Shown here one piece after another: positions 20,359 through 29,120 of a stretch of DNA of 64,000 nt. Made by a program: the position numbers and the translations under genes. The notes beneath the pieces are model-generated. The model saw only the letters and a program-made list of their open reading frames with translations, ran no database searches and was not told where the DNA came from. Location: positions 248,001 to 312,000 of the forward strand of contig NZ_FMYX01000004.1 in the NCBI RefSeq assembly GCF_900102675.1, written 5' to 3'. The DNA is from Pseudomonas guariconensis (GTDB lineage: Bacteria > Pseudomonadota > Gammaproteobacteria > Pseudomonadales > Pseudomonadaceae). The stretch's first letter is position 1. Every line of letters starts with the position of its first letter.

Positions 20359-21177
20359 ATGACCACCCTCGTTACCCGCGATGGCACTTCGATCTATTAC
20401 AAGGACTGGGGCAGCGGCAAGCCTGTGCTGTTCAGCCACGGCTGGCCACTGGACGCCGACATGTGGGATTCGCAGATGGAGTTCCTGGCCAGCCGCGGCT
20501 ACCGCGCCATCGCCTTCGACCGCCGTGGTTTCGGGCGTTCGAGCCAGCCCTGGGATGGCTACGACTACGACACCTTCGCCGATGACATCGCCCAGTTGAT
20601 CGAACACCTCGATCTGCATGACGTGACCCTGGTCGGCTTCTCGATGGGGGGCGGTGATGTCAGCCGTTACATCGCCCGTCACGGCAGCGAGCGGGTGGCC
20701 GGGCTGGTGTTGCTGGGGGCGGTGACCCCGGTGTTCGGCAAGCGTGACGACAACCCCGAGGGGGTCGACCTGTCGGTGTTCGAAAGCATCCGTGCCGGTC
20801 TGCGTGCCGACCGTGCGCAGTTCATCGCCGATTTCGCCACACCGTTCTATGGCCTGAACCATGGGCAGCAGGTCTCCCAAGGGGTGCAGACCCAGACCTT
20901 GAACATCGCCCTGATGGCCTCGATCAAGGGCACCCTGGACTGCGTGACAGCCTTCTCCGAGACCGACTTCCGTCCGGACATGGCGAAGATCGATGTACCG
21001 ACTTTGGTCATCCATGGCGACGACGACCAGATCGTGCCGTTCGAGACCACCGGCAAGCAGGCGGCGGCGTTGATCCGCGGGGCTGAGCTGAAGGTGTATG
21101 CCGGGGCACCGCATGGGTTTGCAGTGACCCATGCCCAGCAGCTGAACGAAGATCTGCTGGCGTTTCTTCAGAAGTGA
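20359..21177 (+). CDS. Alpha/beta hydrolase, non-haem chloroperoxidase-like
   Basis: A 272-residue alpha/beta hydrolase of the cofactor-free haloperoxidase/esterase group. The nucleophile elbow is GFSMGGG (about residues 93-99), the oxyanion region is SHGWPLDADMW, the acid is in VIHGDDDQIVPF and the catalytic His in GAPHGFAVTH. These enzymes are usually esterases or perhydrolases whose bromoperoxidase activity is incidental. AAGGAG lies 10 bases before the ATG. It is 39 bases after the ABM gene and probably cotranscribed with it and the isochorismatase-like gene. The physiological substrate is unknown. Confidence 0.85.
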   Translation: MTTLVTRDGTSIYYKDWGSGKPVLFSHGWPLDADMWDSQMEFLASRGYRAIAFDRRGFGRSSQPWDGYDYDTFADDIAQLIEHLDLHDVTLVGFSMGGGDVSRYIARHGSERVAGLVLLGAVTPVFGKRDDNPEGVDLSVFESIRAGLRADRAQFIADFATPFYGLNHGQQVSQGVQTQTLNIALMASIKGTLDCVTAFSETDFRPDMAKIDVPTLVIHGDDDQIVPFETTGKQAAALIRGAELKVYAGAPHGFAVTHAQQLNEDLLAFLQK

Positions 21178-21327
21178 TCGTGGCAGGCTTTCACGGGTGA
21201 GCCCGCGAATCGAACTCGCCAGGCAGCACAAATGGTGAACAGGGCTACCCTTTCACAACCCACCGCACTGCATTTATCGGCATGCCCCGCAGCGGCTCCG
21301 GCCGCTGCCGCCTAGACGGAGAAGACC

Positions 21328-23310
21328 ATGTCCAAGGATCGCAACGACAAGACCCGTCGCCAGTTCCTCGCCACCAGTACCGTCCTCGGTGCCGCCGGCG
21401 CGCTCTGGTCCGCATTGCCTTTCGCCGGCCAAGCCGGTTCCGCTTACGCAACAAGCCAAGGAGGTTCCATGTCCGCCGACCTGATTCTGTTCAACGGCAA
21501 ACTGCATACTGTTGACCGCGAGAAGCCCACCGCGACCGCCGTCGCCATCAAGGACGGCCGCTTCATTGCCGTGGGCAGCGACGCCGAGGCCATGGCCCAC
21601 AAAGGCAACACCACGCAGATCATCGACCTCAAGCAACGCACGGTGATCCCCGGTCTGAACGACTCGCACCTGCACCTGATCCGCGGTGGCCTGAACTACA
21701 ACCTGGAACTGCGCTGGGAAGGCGTGCCATCAGTTGCCGATGCCCTGCGCATGCTCAAGGACCAGGCCGCACGCACCCCCACGCCCCAATGGGTGCGAGT
21801 GGTCGGTGGCTGGAACGAATTCCAGTTCGCCGAAAAGCGCATGCCGACGCTGGAAGAAATCAACCAGGCCGCGCCGGACACGCCGGTGTTCCTGCTGCAC
21901 CTTTACGACCGCGCGCTGCTCAACCGTGCCGCCCTCAACGCCGTGGGCTACACCAAGGAGACGCCCAACCCACCAGGCGGCGAGATCCAGCGTGACAAGT
22001 TCGGCAACCCGACCGGCATGCTCATTGCGCGTCCCAACGCGATGATCCTCTACGCCACCTTGGCCAAGGGGCCGAAGCTGCCGCTGGAGTATCAGGTCAA
22101 CTCCACGCGCCAGTTCATGCGTGAGCTCAACCGCCTGGGCCTGACCAGCGCTATCGATGCCGGTGGTGGCTACCAGAACTACCCGGACGACTACCAGGTG
22201 ATCCAGGAACTGGCCGACAACAACCAGTTGACCGTGCGGATTGCCTACAACCTGTTCACCCAGAAGCCTAAGGAGGAGCTGGCCGATTTCAAGAACTGGA
22301 CCTCCAGCGTCAAGCTGCATGGCGGCAACGACTTCTTCCGCCACAACGGCGCCGGCGAGATGCTGGTGTTCTCCGCCGCCGACTTCGAGGACTTCCTCGA
22401 GCCGCGCCCGGATCTACCGCAGACCATGGAGCAGGAGCTGGAGCCGGTGGTGCGCCATCTGGTTGAGCAGCGCTGGCCGTTCCGCCTGCACGCCACCTAC
22501 AACGAATCGATCTCGCGCATGCTCGACGTGTTCGAGAAGGTCAATCGCGATATCCCGTTCAATGGCTTGCCATGGTTCTTCGACCATGCTGAGACCATCA
22601 CCCCGCAGAACATCGAGCGAGTGCGTGCGCTGGGCGGTGGCATCGCCATCCAGGACCGCATGGCCTTCCAGGGGGAATACTTCGTCGACCGCTACGGCGC
22701 CAAGGCTGCCGAGCAGACGCCACCGATCAAGCGCATGCTCGACATGGGCGTGCCGGTGGGCGCCGGTACCGACGCGACACGGGTGTCCAGCTACAACCCG
22801 TGGACCTCGCTGTACTGGTTGGTCAGCGGCAAGACCGTGGGTGGCATGGCGTTGTATCCGCAGGGACTGAGCCGCGAGACTGCGCTGCAACTGTTCACCC
22901 AGGGCAGCGCCTGGTTCTCCAGCGAGCAGGGAAAGAAAGGTCAGATCAAGGTGGGGCAGTTGGCGGACCTGGCGGCACTGTCACTTGACTTCTTCAGTGT
23001 CGATGAAGAGGCGATCAAGGGCATCGAGTCGGTGCTGACCATTGTCGATGGCAAGGTGGTCTATGGCGCAGCGGAATTCGACAAGCTCGGACCGCCCCAG
23101 GTGCCGGTGCTGCCGGAGTGGTCGCCGGTGACCAAGGTTCCGGGGCATTGGCGGGTGGGTACACCGTCCTTGGCGGCGGTGGCACATCAATGTGTCGGGC
23201 CGTGCGGCGTACATGCGCACAGCCATGAGAAAGCGCGTCATTCGACCGTGCCGGTGAATGACTTCCAGGGCTTCTGGGGAGCGTTGGGCTGTTCCTGCTT
23301 CGCCTTCTGA
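21328..23310 (+). CDS. Amidohydrolase family protein (YtcJ-like) with Tat signal
   Basis: A 660-residue metal-dependent hydrolase. Residues 1-42 are a Tat signal: TRRQFLATS, a moderately hydrophobic core, and an AYA-type cleavage site. The mature part starts with the amidohydrolase beta strand LILFNGKLHTVD, then the metal-binding DSHLHLIRGG (about residues 112-121), the YtcJ-type GWNEFQF, and late metal/acid elements HAET and GVPVGAGTDATR. Substrates of this group are N-acyl or formyl amines; none can be named here. An in-frame ATG (21469, residue 48) with a consensus ribosome site just after the signal suggests a second, cytoplasmic form. The last 60 residues are low in conservation. It follows the small hydrolase cluster by 150 bases. 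Confidence 0.85.
   Translation: MSKDRNDKTRRQFLATSTVLGAAGALWSALPFAGQAGSAYATSQGGSMSADLILFNGKLHTVDREKPTATAVAIKDGRFIAVGSDAEAMAHKGNTTQIIDLKQRTVIPGLNDSHLHLIRGGLNYNLELRWEGVPSVADALRMLKDQAARTPTPQWVRVVGGWNEFQFAEKRMPTLEEINQAAPDTPVFLLHLYDRALLNRAALNAVGYTKETPNPPGGEIQRDKFGNPTGMLIARPNAMILYATLAKGPKLPLEYQVNSTRQFMRELNRLGLTSAIDAGGGYQNYPDDYQVIQELADNNQLTVRIAYNLFTQKPKEELADFKNWTSSVKLHGGNDFFRHNGAGEMLVFSAADFEDFLEPRPDLPQTMEQELEPVVRHLVEQRWPFRLHATYNESISRMLDVFEKVNRDIPFNGLPWFFDHAETITPQNIERVRALGGGIAIQDRMAFQGEYFVDRYGAKAAEQTPPIKRMLDMGVPVGAGTDATRVSSYNPWTSLYWLVSGKTVGGMALYPQGLSRETALQLFTQGSAWFSSEQGKKGQIKVGQLADLAALSLDFFSVDEEAIKGIESVLTIVDGKVVYGAAEFDKLGPPQVPVLPEWSPVTKVPGHWRVGTPSLAAVAHQCVGPCGVHAHSHEKARHSTVPVNDFQGFWGALGCSCFAF
21458..21471 (+). 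promoter_or_regulatory. Internal ribosome binding site and in-frame ATG
   Basis: AAGGAGG (21458-21464), a four-base spacer and ATG (21469-21471) lie in frame within the amidohydrolase gene, exactly at the junction between the Tat signal and the catalytic domain. It is a better ribosome site than that of the upstream start (GGAGAAG). Confidence 0.6.
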
Positions 23311-23325
23311 AAGCCACCAGGCTGG

Positions 23326-23369
23326 CGCCGGCCCCCACAGCATTCAACAGGCTCTTGTGGGGGCTGGCG
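23326..23369. repeat. Long GC-rich inverted repeat between convergent genes
   Basis: CGCCGGCCCCCACA (23326-23339) pairs with TGTGGGGGCTGGCG (23356-23369), with one G-T type mismatch. It lies in the 95-base space after the amidohydrolase gene and before the end of the LysR gene. A similar GCCCCCAC/GTGGGGGC element occurs at 55993. Confidence 0.65.
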
Positions 23370-23405
23370 ACCGCGTGCCAGGGCTGCAAAGCGTCACCCG
23401 CCAAC

Positions 23406-24317
23406 TCACGCCATATCGCTGACCGCGAACTCCTCGGCCAGATGATCGATCAACGCCCGCACTGACGGTAGCAACCCCCGCCGGGACGGGAAGATCGCAT
23501 GGACGATCCCGCAGCGCGGGTGCCAACCCGGCAGCATTTCCACCAACCTGCCTGCCGCCAGGTCTTCGCGCACCGCTACTCGTGGCAAATGCGCGATTCC
23601 CACACCTGCCACCACAAAGTGACGCAAGGCGAACAGGTCGTCAGTGACTACCTTGGGCTTATGTGCGATCACCAGCTTCTGCGCCATGCTTTCGTCCTGG
23701 AACAATTCCCACTGGTACTCACGCTGCGAACTGCCCCAATGCAGGCTGGGCAGTTGGCCCAGCATCTGCGGCTCGAAGTTTTCCGGCAGTTGTTCGAGAA
23801 ACGACGGCTGCCCCACCAGGCACTGAGTACTATTGCTCAGCACCTTCATCACCATGTCGGTATTCTCCAGCGGCGGGAAGCGCACCCGCAGTGCGATGTC
23901 GAAGCCTTCGTGAAGCAGGTCGACCCGGCGGTTGGTGCTCTCGATGAACAACTCCACCTGCGGGTACTTGGCCATGTAGCGCGTCAGCATCGGCCCCACC
24001 CAGGCATTGAGCAAGGTCGTGGGGCAACTGATGCGTACCAGGCCGCGGGGCTCGCTGCGGTTGCGCTCGATGATTTCGGCGGCCCCCTCGGCCTCCACCC
24101 GCATGGCCAGGCAGCGCTGGTAATAGGCTTGGCCGACTTCCGTCAGCGAGCAGTGCCGGCTGGTGCGATGCAGCAGACGCACGCCCAGGCGCTCTTCCAG
24201 TTCGGCGATGCGCCGGCTGAGCTTGGATTTGGGCATGTCCAGGGCCCGGCCGGCCGGCGCGAAACCGCCGTGCTCGACTACCTGGGTGAAGTAGTAGAGG
24301 GAGTTGAGGTCTTCCAT
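23406..24317 (-). CDS. LysR family transcriptional regulator
   Basis: A 303-residue LTTR. The HTH is at residues 1-60 (MEDLNSLYYFTQVVEHGGF, then MPKSKLSRRIAELEE); the MPKSKLSRRI form is typical of the clade that governs pirin, quinone-reductase and isochorismatase-type genes. The effector domain starts near residue 90 and includes ISCPTTLLNAW. An ATG two codons upstream (24323) is possible, but GAGA spacing favours 24317. It is convergent with the amidohydrolase gene. Given its clade, the isochorismatase/ABM/hydrolase genes 2-4 kb away are candidate targets; this is inference. Confidence 0.83.
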   Translation of the reverse strand: MEDLNSLYYFTQVVEHGGFAPAGRALDMPKSKLSRRIAELEERLGVRLLHRTSRHCSLTEVGQAYYQRCLAMRVEAEGAAEIIERNRSEPRGLVRISCPTTLLNAWVGPMLTRYMAKYPQVELFIESTNRRVDLLHEGFDIALRVRFPPLENTDMVMKVLSNSTQCLVGQPSFLEQLPENFEPQMLGQLPSLHWGSSQREYQWELFQDESMAQKLVIAHKPKVVTDDLFALRHFVVAGVGIAHLPRVAVREDLAAGRLVEMLPGWHPRCGIVHAIFPSRRGLLPSVRALIDHLAEEFAVSDMA

Positions 24318-24401
24318 GGGCATTCTCGAAACGCAGGCGAGGGATTTCGCAGTCTACCGTAGCGAGTCTGTTTTGAGCGGCGAAGGCCCATGAATGAGTA
24401 G

Positions 24402-24418
24402 GGGCCGCTGTGCGGCCC
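24402..24418 (-). terminator. GC hairpin downstream of the antiporter gene
   Basis: GGGCCGC-TGT-GCGGCCC forms a perfect seven-pair stem about 50 bases past the antiporter stop codon. No T-run, so a weak terminator call. Confidence 0.4.
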
Positions 24419-24469
24419 ATGCAGGATCAGTCCATCTTCGCAGGCATAGCGGTGCGCTGAGGCTATGGC

Positions 24470-26257
24470 CTACGGTGCATCCGACTCGAACAGCCGCTCC
24501 AGCTCCTTGCGCGCTTCCTGGGCGGTCTGCATCACCTTGGCCCGGTCGTCGCGCACGCGGCCTTGCGCTTCGAGCACTTGCTCGTCGTGTTCGGTGAAGC
24601 GTTGGATTCGGTCTGCGGCCTGCTCGCCCGACAAGCCCAGTCCGAGCAGGGTGCGGCGGCTCATCTCAAGGCTGGAATAGAACGTCTCACGGATCGGCTC
24701 GGCGCCCACGTCCATCAGCTTGTGCACATGCTGGCGGTTGCGCGCCCGGGCGATCACCTTCAGGTGCGGATACAGGCGCTTGACCCGCTCGGCGGTGCGG
24801 GTGGTCACTTCCGGATCATCCGTGGTGATGATGACGTACTCGGCTTCGCCAACCTTGGCCGCATGCAAGACCTCCGGGCGCTGCGGGTCGCCGTAGAACA
24901 CCGGAGCCTGTTCGAAGGTGCGAGTCATCTCGATGGTGTCCACCGAGGTGTCCAGGGCAATGAAGGGGATTTTCTGCGCCCGCAGGATGCGCGAGACGAT
25001 CTGGCCCATGCGGCCCATGCCGACGATCACCACCCGTGGCGTGTCGGCCTGGATGCTCTTGTAGTGCTCCGGCACCTCGCGAGCCGGTTGCGGGCGCTTG
25101 AGCAGGCGTGCGCAGGCCAGCAGTAACAGCGGGGTGATGGCCATCGACAGAGTGATGGTCATCAGCAGCATGTCGTGGGTACGGGCATCGAACAGGCCCT
25201 GGTCCTTGCCCAGCTTGAACACCACGAAGGCGAATTCGCCACCTGCCGCCAGCACCACGCCAAGGCGCAGGGCGCTGGCGGTGTTCAAGCCGCCGGCCAG
25301 GCGCCCGACCAGCATCAGCAACGGCAGTTTCACTGCCACCAGCAGCAGGGTCAGGCCGAGCAGTACCAGCGGCATCTCCAGCAGCAACCCGAGGTTGGCG
25401 CCCATGCCCACACTGATGAAGAACAACCCCAGCAACAGACCTTTGAACGGCTCGATCTGTGACTCCAGCTCGTGACGGTACTCCGAGTCCGCCAGCAGCA
25501 GACCGGCGAGGAAGGCGCCCAAGGCCATGGAAATGCCGGCCTGCTCCATGAGCCAGGCGGTGCCGATCACCACCAGCAACGCAGTCGCGGTGGACACCTC
25601 CGGCAGGCCGGTACGGGCCACGGTGCGGAATACCGGGCGCAGCAGGTAGCGGCCGCCGACGATGACGATGGCGATGCTGGCGAATACCTGCAGACCATGC
25701 TGCAGGCTGTCGCCATGGCTGGTGTCCGGGCCGCTGGCGGCCAGCAGTGGCACCAGGGCGATCAAGGGGATGGCGGCGATGTCCTGGAATAGCAGGATGG
25801 CGAAGGCCAGGCGACCGTGAGGGGCATTGAGCTGTTTGCTTTCGGCCAGGCTCTGCAAGCCGAATGCGGTGGACGACAAGGCCAGGCCCAAGCCCAGCAC
25901 CATGGCGCTGGGCAGCGGCTGGCCGAAGCCGAACAGGGCGATGGCGCCAATGACCGCACCGGTCATCAGCACCTGGGCCAGACCCACGCCGAACACCGCC
26001 TTGCGCATCAGCCACAGCCGCCGTGGCGAGAGCTCCAGGCCAATGATGAACAGCAGCAGGACCACGCCCAGCTCGGAGATGTGCGCGACGCTCTCGGTGT
26101 CGCGAATCAGTCCCAGTGCCTGGGGCCCGATGGCCACACCAGCGAGCAGATAGCCGATCACCGCCCCCAGTTGCAGGCGCTTGGCCAGGGGTACGGCAAC
26201 GACGGCGGCAAGCAGGAAAATCACCGCCGTTTGCAGCAGGCTGGCTTCGTGGGGCAT
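24470..26257 (-). CDS. CPA2 cation:proton antiporter, KefB/KefC-like
   Basis: A 595-residue inner-membrane protein. Residues 1-385 hold about 12 helices of a Na+/H+-exchanger domain with GYLLAGVAIGP and the LLLFIIGLEL motif (the latter shared by KefC, where this loop matters for gating). Residues 405-525 are a TrkA-N (RCK) domain with VVIVGMGRMGQ for NAD(H)/AMP. A short charged tail ends the protein. Such systems export K+ with proton uptake during electrophile stress in the Kef case. No KefF/KefG-type oxidoreductase gene lies nearby, and the glutathione-binding residues cannot be judged by eye, so Kef function is only likely. The start at 26257 has AAGGAG nine bases upstream; the extension to 26293 has not. 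Confidence 0.83.
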   Translation of the reverse strand: MPHEASLLQTAVIFLLAAVVAVPLAKRLQLGAVIGYLLAGVAIGPQALGLIRDTESVAHISELGVVLLLFIIGLELSPRRLWLMRKAVFGVGLAQVLMTGAVIGAIALFGFGQPLPSAMVLGLGLALSSTAFGLQSLAESKQLNAPHGRLAFAILLFQDIAAIPLIALVPLLAASGPDTSHGDSLQHGLQVFASIAIVIVGGRYLLRPVFRTVARTGLPEVSTATALLVVIGTAWLMEQAGISMALGAFLAGLLLADSEYRHELESQIEPFKGLLLGLFFISVGMGANLGLLLEMPLVLLGLTLLLVAVKLPLLMLVGRLAGGLNTASALRLGVVLAAGGEFAFVVFKLGKDQGLFDARTHDMLLMTITLSMAITPLLLLACARLLKRPQPAREVPEHYKSIQADTPRVVIVGMGRMGQIVSRILRAQKIPFIALDTSVDTIEMTRTFEQAPVFYGDPQRPEVLHAAKVGEAEYVIITTDDPEVTTRTAERVKRLYPHLKVIARARNRQHVHKLMDVGAEPIRETFYSSLEMSRRTLLGLGLSGEQAADRIQRFTEHDEQVLEAQGRVRDDRAKVMQTAQEARKELERLFESDAP

Positions 26258-26421
26258 GGCTCGGACTCCTTGAGCGACGAGAGGGTTAGGCAATGGATAG
26301 CAGAGGCGGGCATTTTCGTCTTGAGCAGCAAACAGGACAATCCCGTCGCTTCGGGAAGCATCGTTCCGGAATCGATACCTTTGGGCAGCGGATTATCCGC
26401 GAACCGGGTGCTGTCTGATGA

Positions 26422-27908
26422 TCAGGTGCTTGGTCGATACTGGAGCGCTTCGGCCAAGTGCGCACGCCCAATGCATTCTCTCTGTTCAAGGTCTGCCAAA
26501 GTACGGGCTACCTTGAGCAGGCGATGGGCCGCCCGCAGGGACAAAGTCAGGCGCTCGCAGGCATTTTCCAACCAGGCCTGGTCGACCGCTTCCAGCGCAC
26601 AGTGGCGACGCAGGCCGTTGAGGTCGAGAAAGGCATTGGCGCAGCCCTGGCGCCGCTGCTGTAGCTCACGTGCCTCGGCCACCAAGCGGGCGACGCTGGC
26701 GCTGGACTCGCCGCAGGGCTGGTGGGTCAGTACGGTGCTTTCCCTGGCCACGGTCTGGTGCAGATCGATCCGGTCGAGCAGCGGGCCGGACAGCTTGTTG
26801 CGATAACGCTGGATTTGCTCGGTGCTGCACCGGCAACGCCCGGTGGGATCACCCAGGTAACCGCAAGGGCAGGGGTTCATGGCCGCTACCAGCTGAAAGC
26901 GTGCAGGAAAGCGTATGCGATCCTTGGCACGGGCCACCACGATTTCCCCTGACTCCAGCGGCTCGCGGAGCACTTCGAGCACGCGTCGCTCGAACTCCGG
27001 CAGTTCGTCCAGAAACAACACGCCATGATGCGCCAGGGTGATCTCGCCCGGTTGAGGTCGACTGCCACCGCCCACCAGGGCCGGGCCTGACGCCGAGTGA
27101 TGAGGATGACGGAAGGGGCGCTGGGGCCAGCAGTCCAGCGGCTTATGACCGCTGACCGATTGGATTGCCGCCACTTCCAGAGCCTCGTGCTCATCCAGCG
27201 GCGGGAGCAACCCGGGCAGGCGGCTGGCGAGTAGGGTCTTGCCCGTGCCGGGCGGTCCGGTGAAAAGCAGATTGTGTGCACCGGCCGCAGCCACCAGCAG
27301 CGCACGCTTGGCGGCAGTCTGGCCCTGGACCTCGCTGAGGTCCGGGTAGGGCCGCTCCCGCAGCAGCAGGCCGTTGGCTGCAAAGGGTGATAGGGGCGAC
27401 TGGCCGTTGAGGTGGGCCACCAGCTCGAGCAGATGGCCCACCGCGTAGACCACCAAGCCATTCGCCAGGCTCGCTTCCTCGGCGTTCTCCCTGGGTACCA
27501 CCAGGGCTCGCCCAGCCTCTCGCGCGGCCAGTGCCGCAGGCAGCACGCCTTGCACTGGGCGCAATCCACCCGACAGCGCCAGCTCGCCGATGCACTCGAT
27601 TTCGCTCAGGGGCGCCACCGGAACCTGGCCATTGGCGGCCAGGATGCCCAAGGCGATGGCCAGATCGTAACGCCCGCCGTCCTTGGGCAGATCGGCCGGG
27701 GCGAGGTTCTGGGTGATGCGTCGGGCGGGGTAGTCCAGGCCGGAGTTGACGATGGCGCTGCGCACGCGGTCCTTGCTCTCCTTGACCGTGGCTTCGGGCA
27801 GACCGACCAGGGTCAGGGTGGGCAGGCCGTTGGCCAGATGGGTTTCGACACTGACAGCAGGCGCAGCACGCCGACCTGGGCGCGGCTGTGGACGAGGGCG
27901 AGGGACAT
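26422..27908 (-). CDS. comM: ComM/YifB Mg-chelatase-like AAA+ ATPase, apparently frameshifted near codon 15
   Basis: The body is a full YifB/ComM protein (about 495 residues): N-terminal Lon-like domain from VETHLANGLP, Walker A GPPGTGKT, Walker B LFLDELPEF, and the Cys cluster CPCGYLGDPTGRCRC. ComM is a hexameric helicase that drives branch migration in natural transformation. The expected start, ATG at 27908 with GGAG six bases before it, reads MSLALVHSRAQVGVL and then leaves frame: GTGCTGCGCCTGCT lacks one G that would give VLAPAVSVET. The deletion is near 27864. The main frame stays open upstream to 28047 but without family sequence. So either the gene is broken, or an assembly error removed a base; an alternative start cannot be excluded. 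UbiK is its upstream neighbour. Confidence 0.8.
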
Positions 27909-28088
27909 GGACACTCCGTGGTCGCTTGGGGAAAACCGCTTCCTGCGGTTGGGCAAGCATAGAGCGCCTGGGGAAGGGCGATTGCGAAAGAGTGCGTCGG
28001 GGTTTTGCAGGGAGTGACCGACGGCCTGTAGGGACAGCGGTGTTCATGAGAACACCGCAGAACAGGCATCGGCGAAAGCGGGCGGCTG

Positions 28089-28352
28089 TTATTGCTCAGC
28101 GGACGGAGCGATCCGCGCTTCCAGCTCGGCCACCTGCTTTTCCAGGGCTTCCAGGCGTGCGCGAGTGCGCGCCAGGACTACCATCTGGCTGTCGAATTCA
28201 TCCCGGCTGACCAGGTCCAGCTTACTGAAGGCGCCCTGCATGAGGACCTTGAACTGGCTCTCCAGTTCGGCGCGTGGCTGTGCGGTGTCGCCGCTGAACA
28301 GGCGAGAGGCCTGGTCGCTCAGGGCGTCGAGAAAGGCTTTGGGCGCGAGCAT
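28089..28352 (-). CDS. ubiK: Ubiquinone biosynthesis accessory factor UbiK (YqiC, BMFP)
   Basis: An 87-residue protein. The N-terminal part has an amphipathic helix (AFLDALSDQASRLF), and the C-terminal half is a coiled coil (ARTRARLEALEKQVAELEARI) with which UbiK trimerises. UbiK binds UbiJ and the membrane and supports aerobic coenzyme Q synthesis. The start at 28352 (MLAPKAF) gives the usual family length; a longer frame to 28397 would add an unrelated stretch. It is divergent from glnK, as is common in pseudomonads, with 387 bases between them holding the glnK control region. Confidence 0.88.
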   Translation of the reverse strand: MLAPKAFLDALSDQASRLFSGDTAQPRAELESQFKVLMQGAFSKLDLVSRDEFDSQMVVLARTRARLEALEKQVAELEARIAPSAEQ

Positions 28353-28418
28353 GTTGGGCTGTCCGCTTGAATCGTTGAGAGGTGCGCAGTGTAGCACGCA
28401 CCTGGATGGCGTTTGCCC

Positions 28419-28435
28419 TGCACATTTTTTGCGCA
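28419..28435 (+). promoter_or_regulatory. NtrC-like binding site 1 upstream of glnK
   Basis: TGCACATTTTTTGCGCA has the 17-base TGCAC-N7-GTGCA layout of NtrC sites with one mismatch in the right arm. Its centre is about 142 bases before the predicted transcription start. Confidence 0.55.
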
Positions 28436-28451
28436 GTCTGCAGCGGTTCGA

Positions 28452-28468
28452 CGCACCGAAGTTGTGCG
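28452..28468 (+). promoter_or_regulatory. NtrC-like binding site 2 upstream of glnK
   Basis: CGCACCGAAGTTGTGCG is a symmetrical CGCAC-N7-GTGCG element in the NtrC layout. Its centre is 33 bases from site 1, about three helical turns, and about 109 bases before the predicted start of transcription. Confidence 0.6.
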
Positions 28469-28542
28469 TGTTTTCTCTGCTGGCGATTGGCCAAAGCCTG
28501 CCTCTGAGTGTAATCGACTGTTTTTGCTCGGGTTATCCGAAG

Positions 28543-28558
28543 TGGCAAGGTTTCTGCA
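28543..28558 (+). promoter_or_regulatory. Sigma54 (-24/-12) promoter of glnK-amtB
   Basis: TGGCAAGGTTTCTGCA contains GG-N10-GC and agrees well with the sigma54 consensus TGGCACG-N4-TTGCA. It lies about 180 bases before glnK, leaving a long leader. With the NtrC-like sites upstream it predicts induction under nitrogen limitation. Confidence 0.8.
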
Positions 28559-28691
28559 AAGACCATTTCGAGCCATGCACTGATGCAGTTCTTGTGACCA
28601 GGCAGTGCGAGGCTGGAACCAACGGCCCCTCGACTTTGGCGAGAGGGCTCCGACGACGGGTTACAAAGCCAACCGCTGCGCTTAGACTTGA

Positions 28692-29078
<387 letters not shown>

Positions 29079-29120
29079 GTAACACCGCCTCACAAACCCA
29101 ACGCCCCAGGAGAAAACAAC

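Noticed and set aside
26286..26421. Small ORFs in the comM-antiporter gap
   Set aside because: None has a ribosome site or a recognisable sequence; the 164-base space looks like a promoter region for the antiporter gene only.
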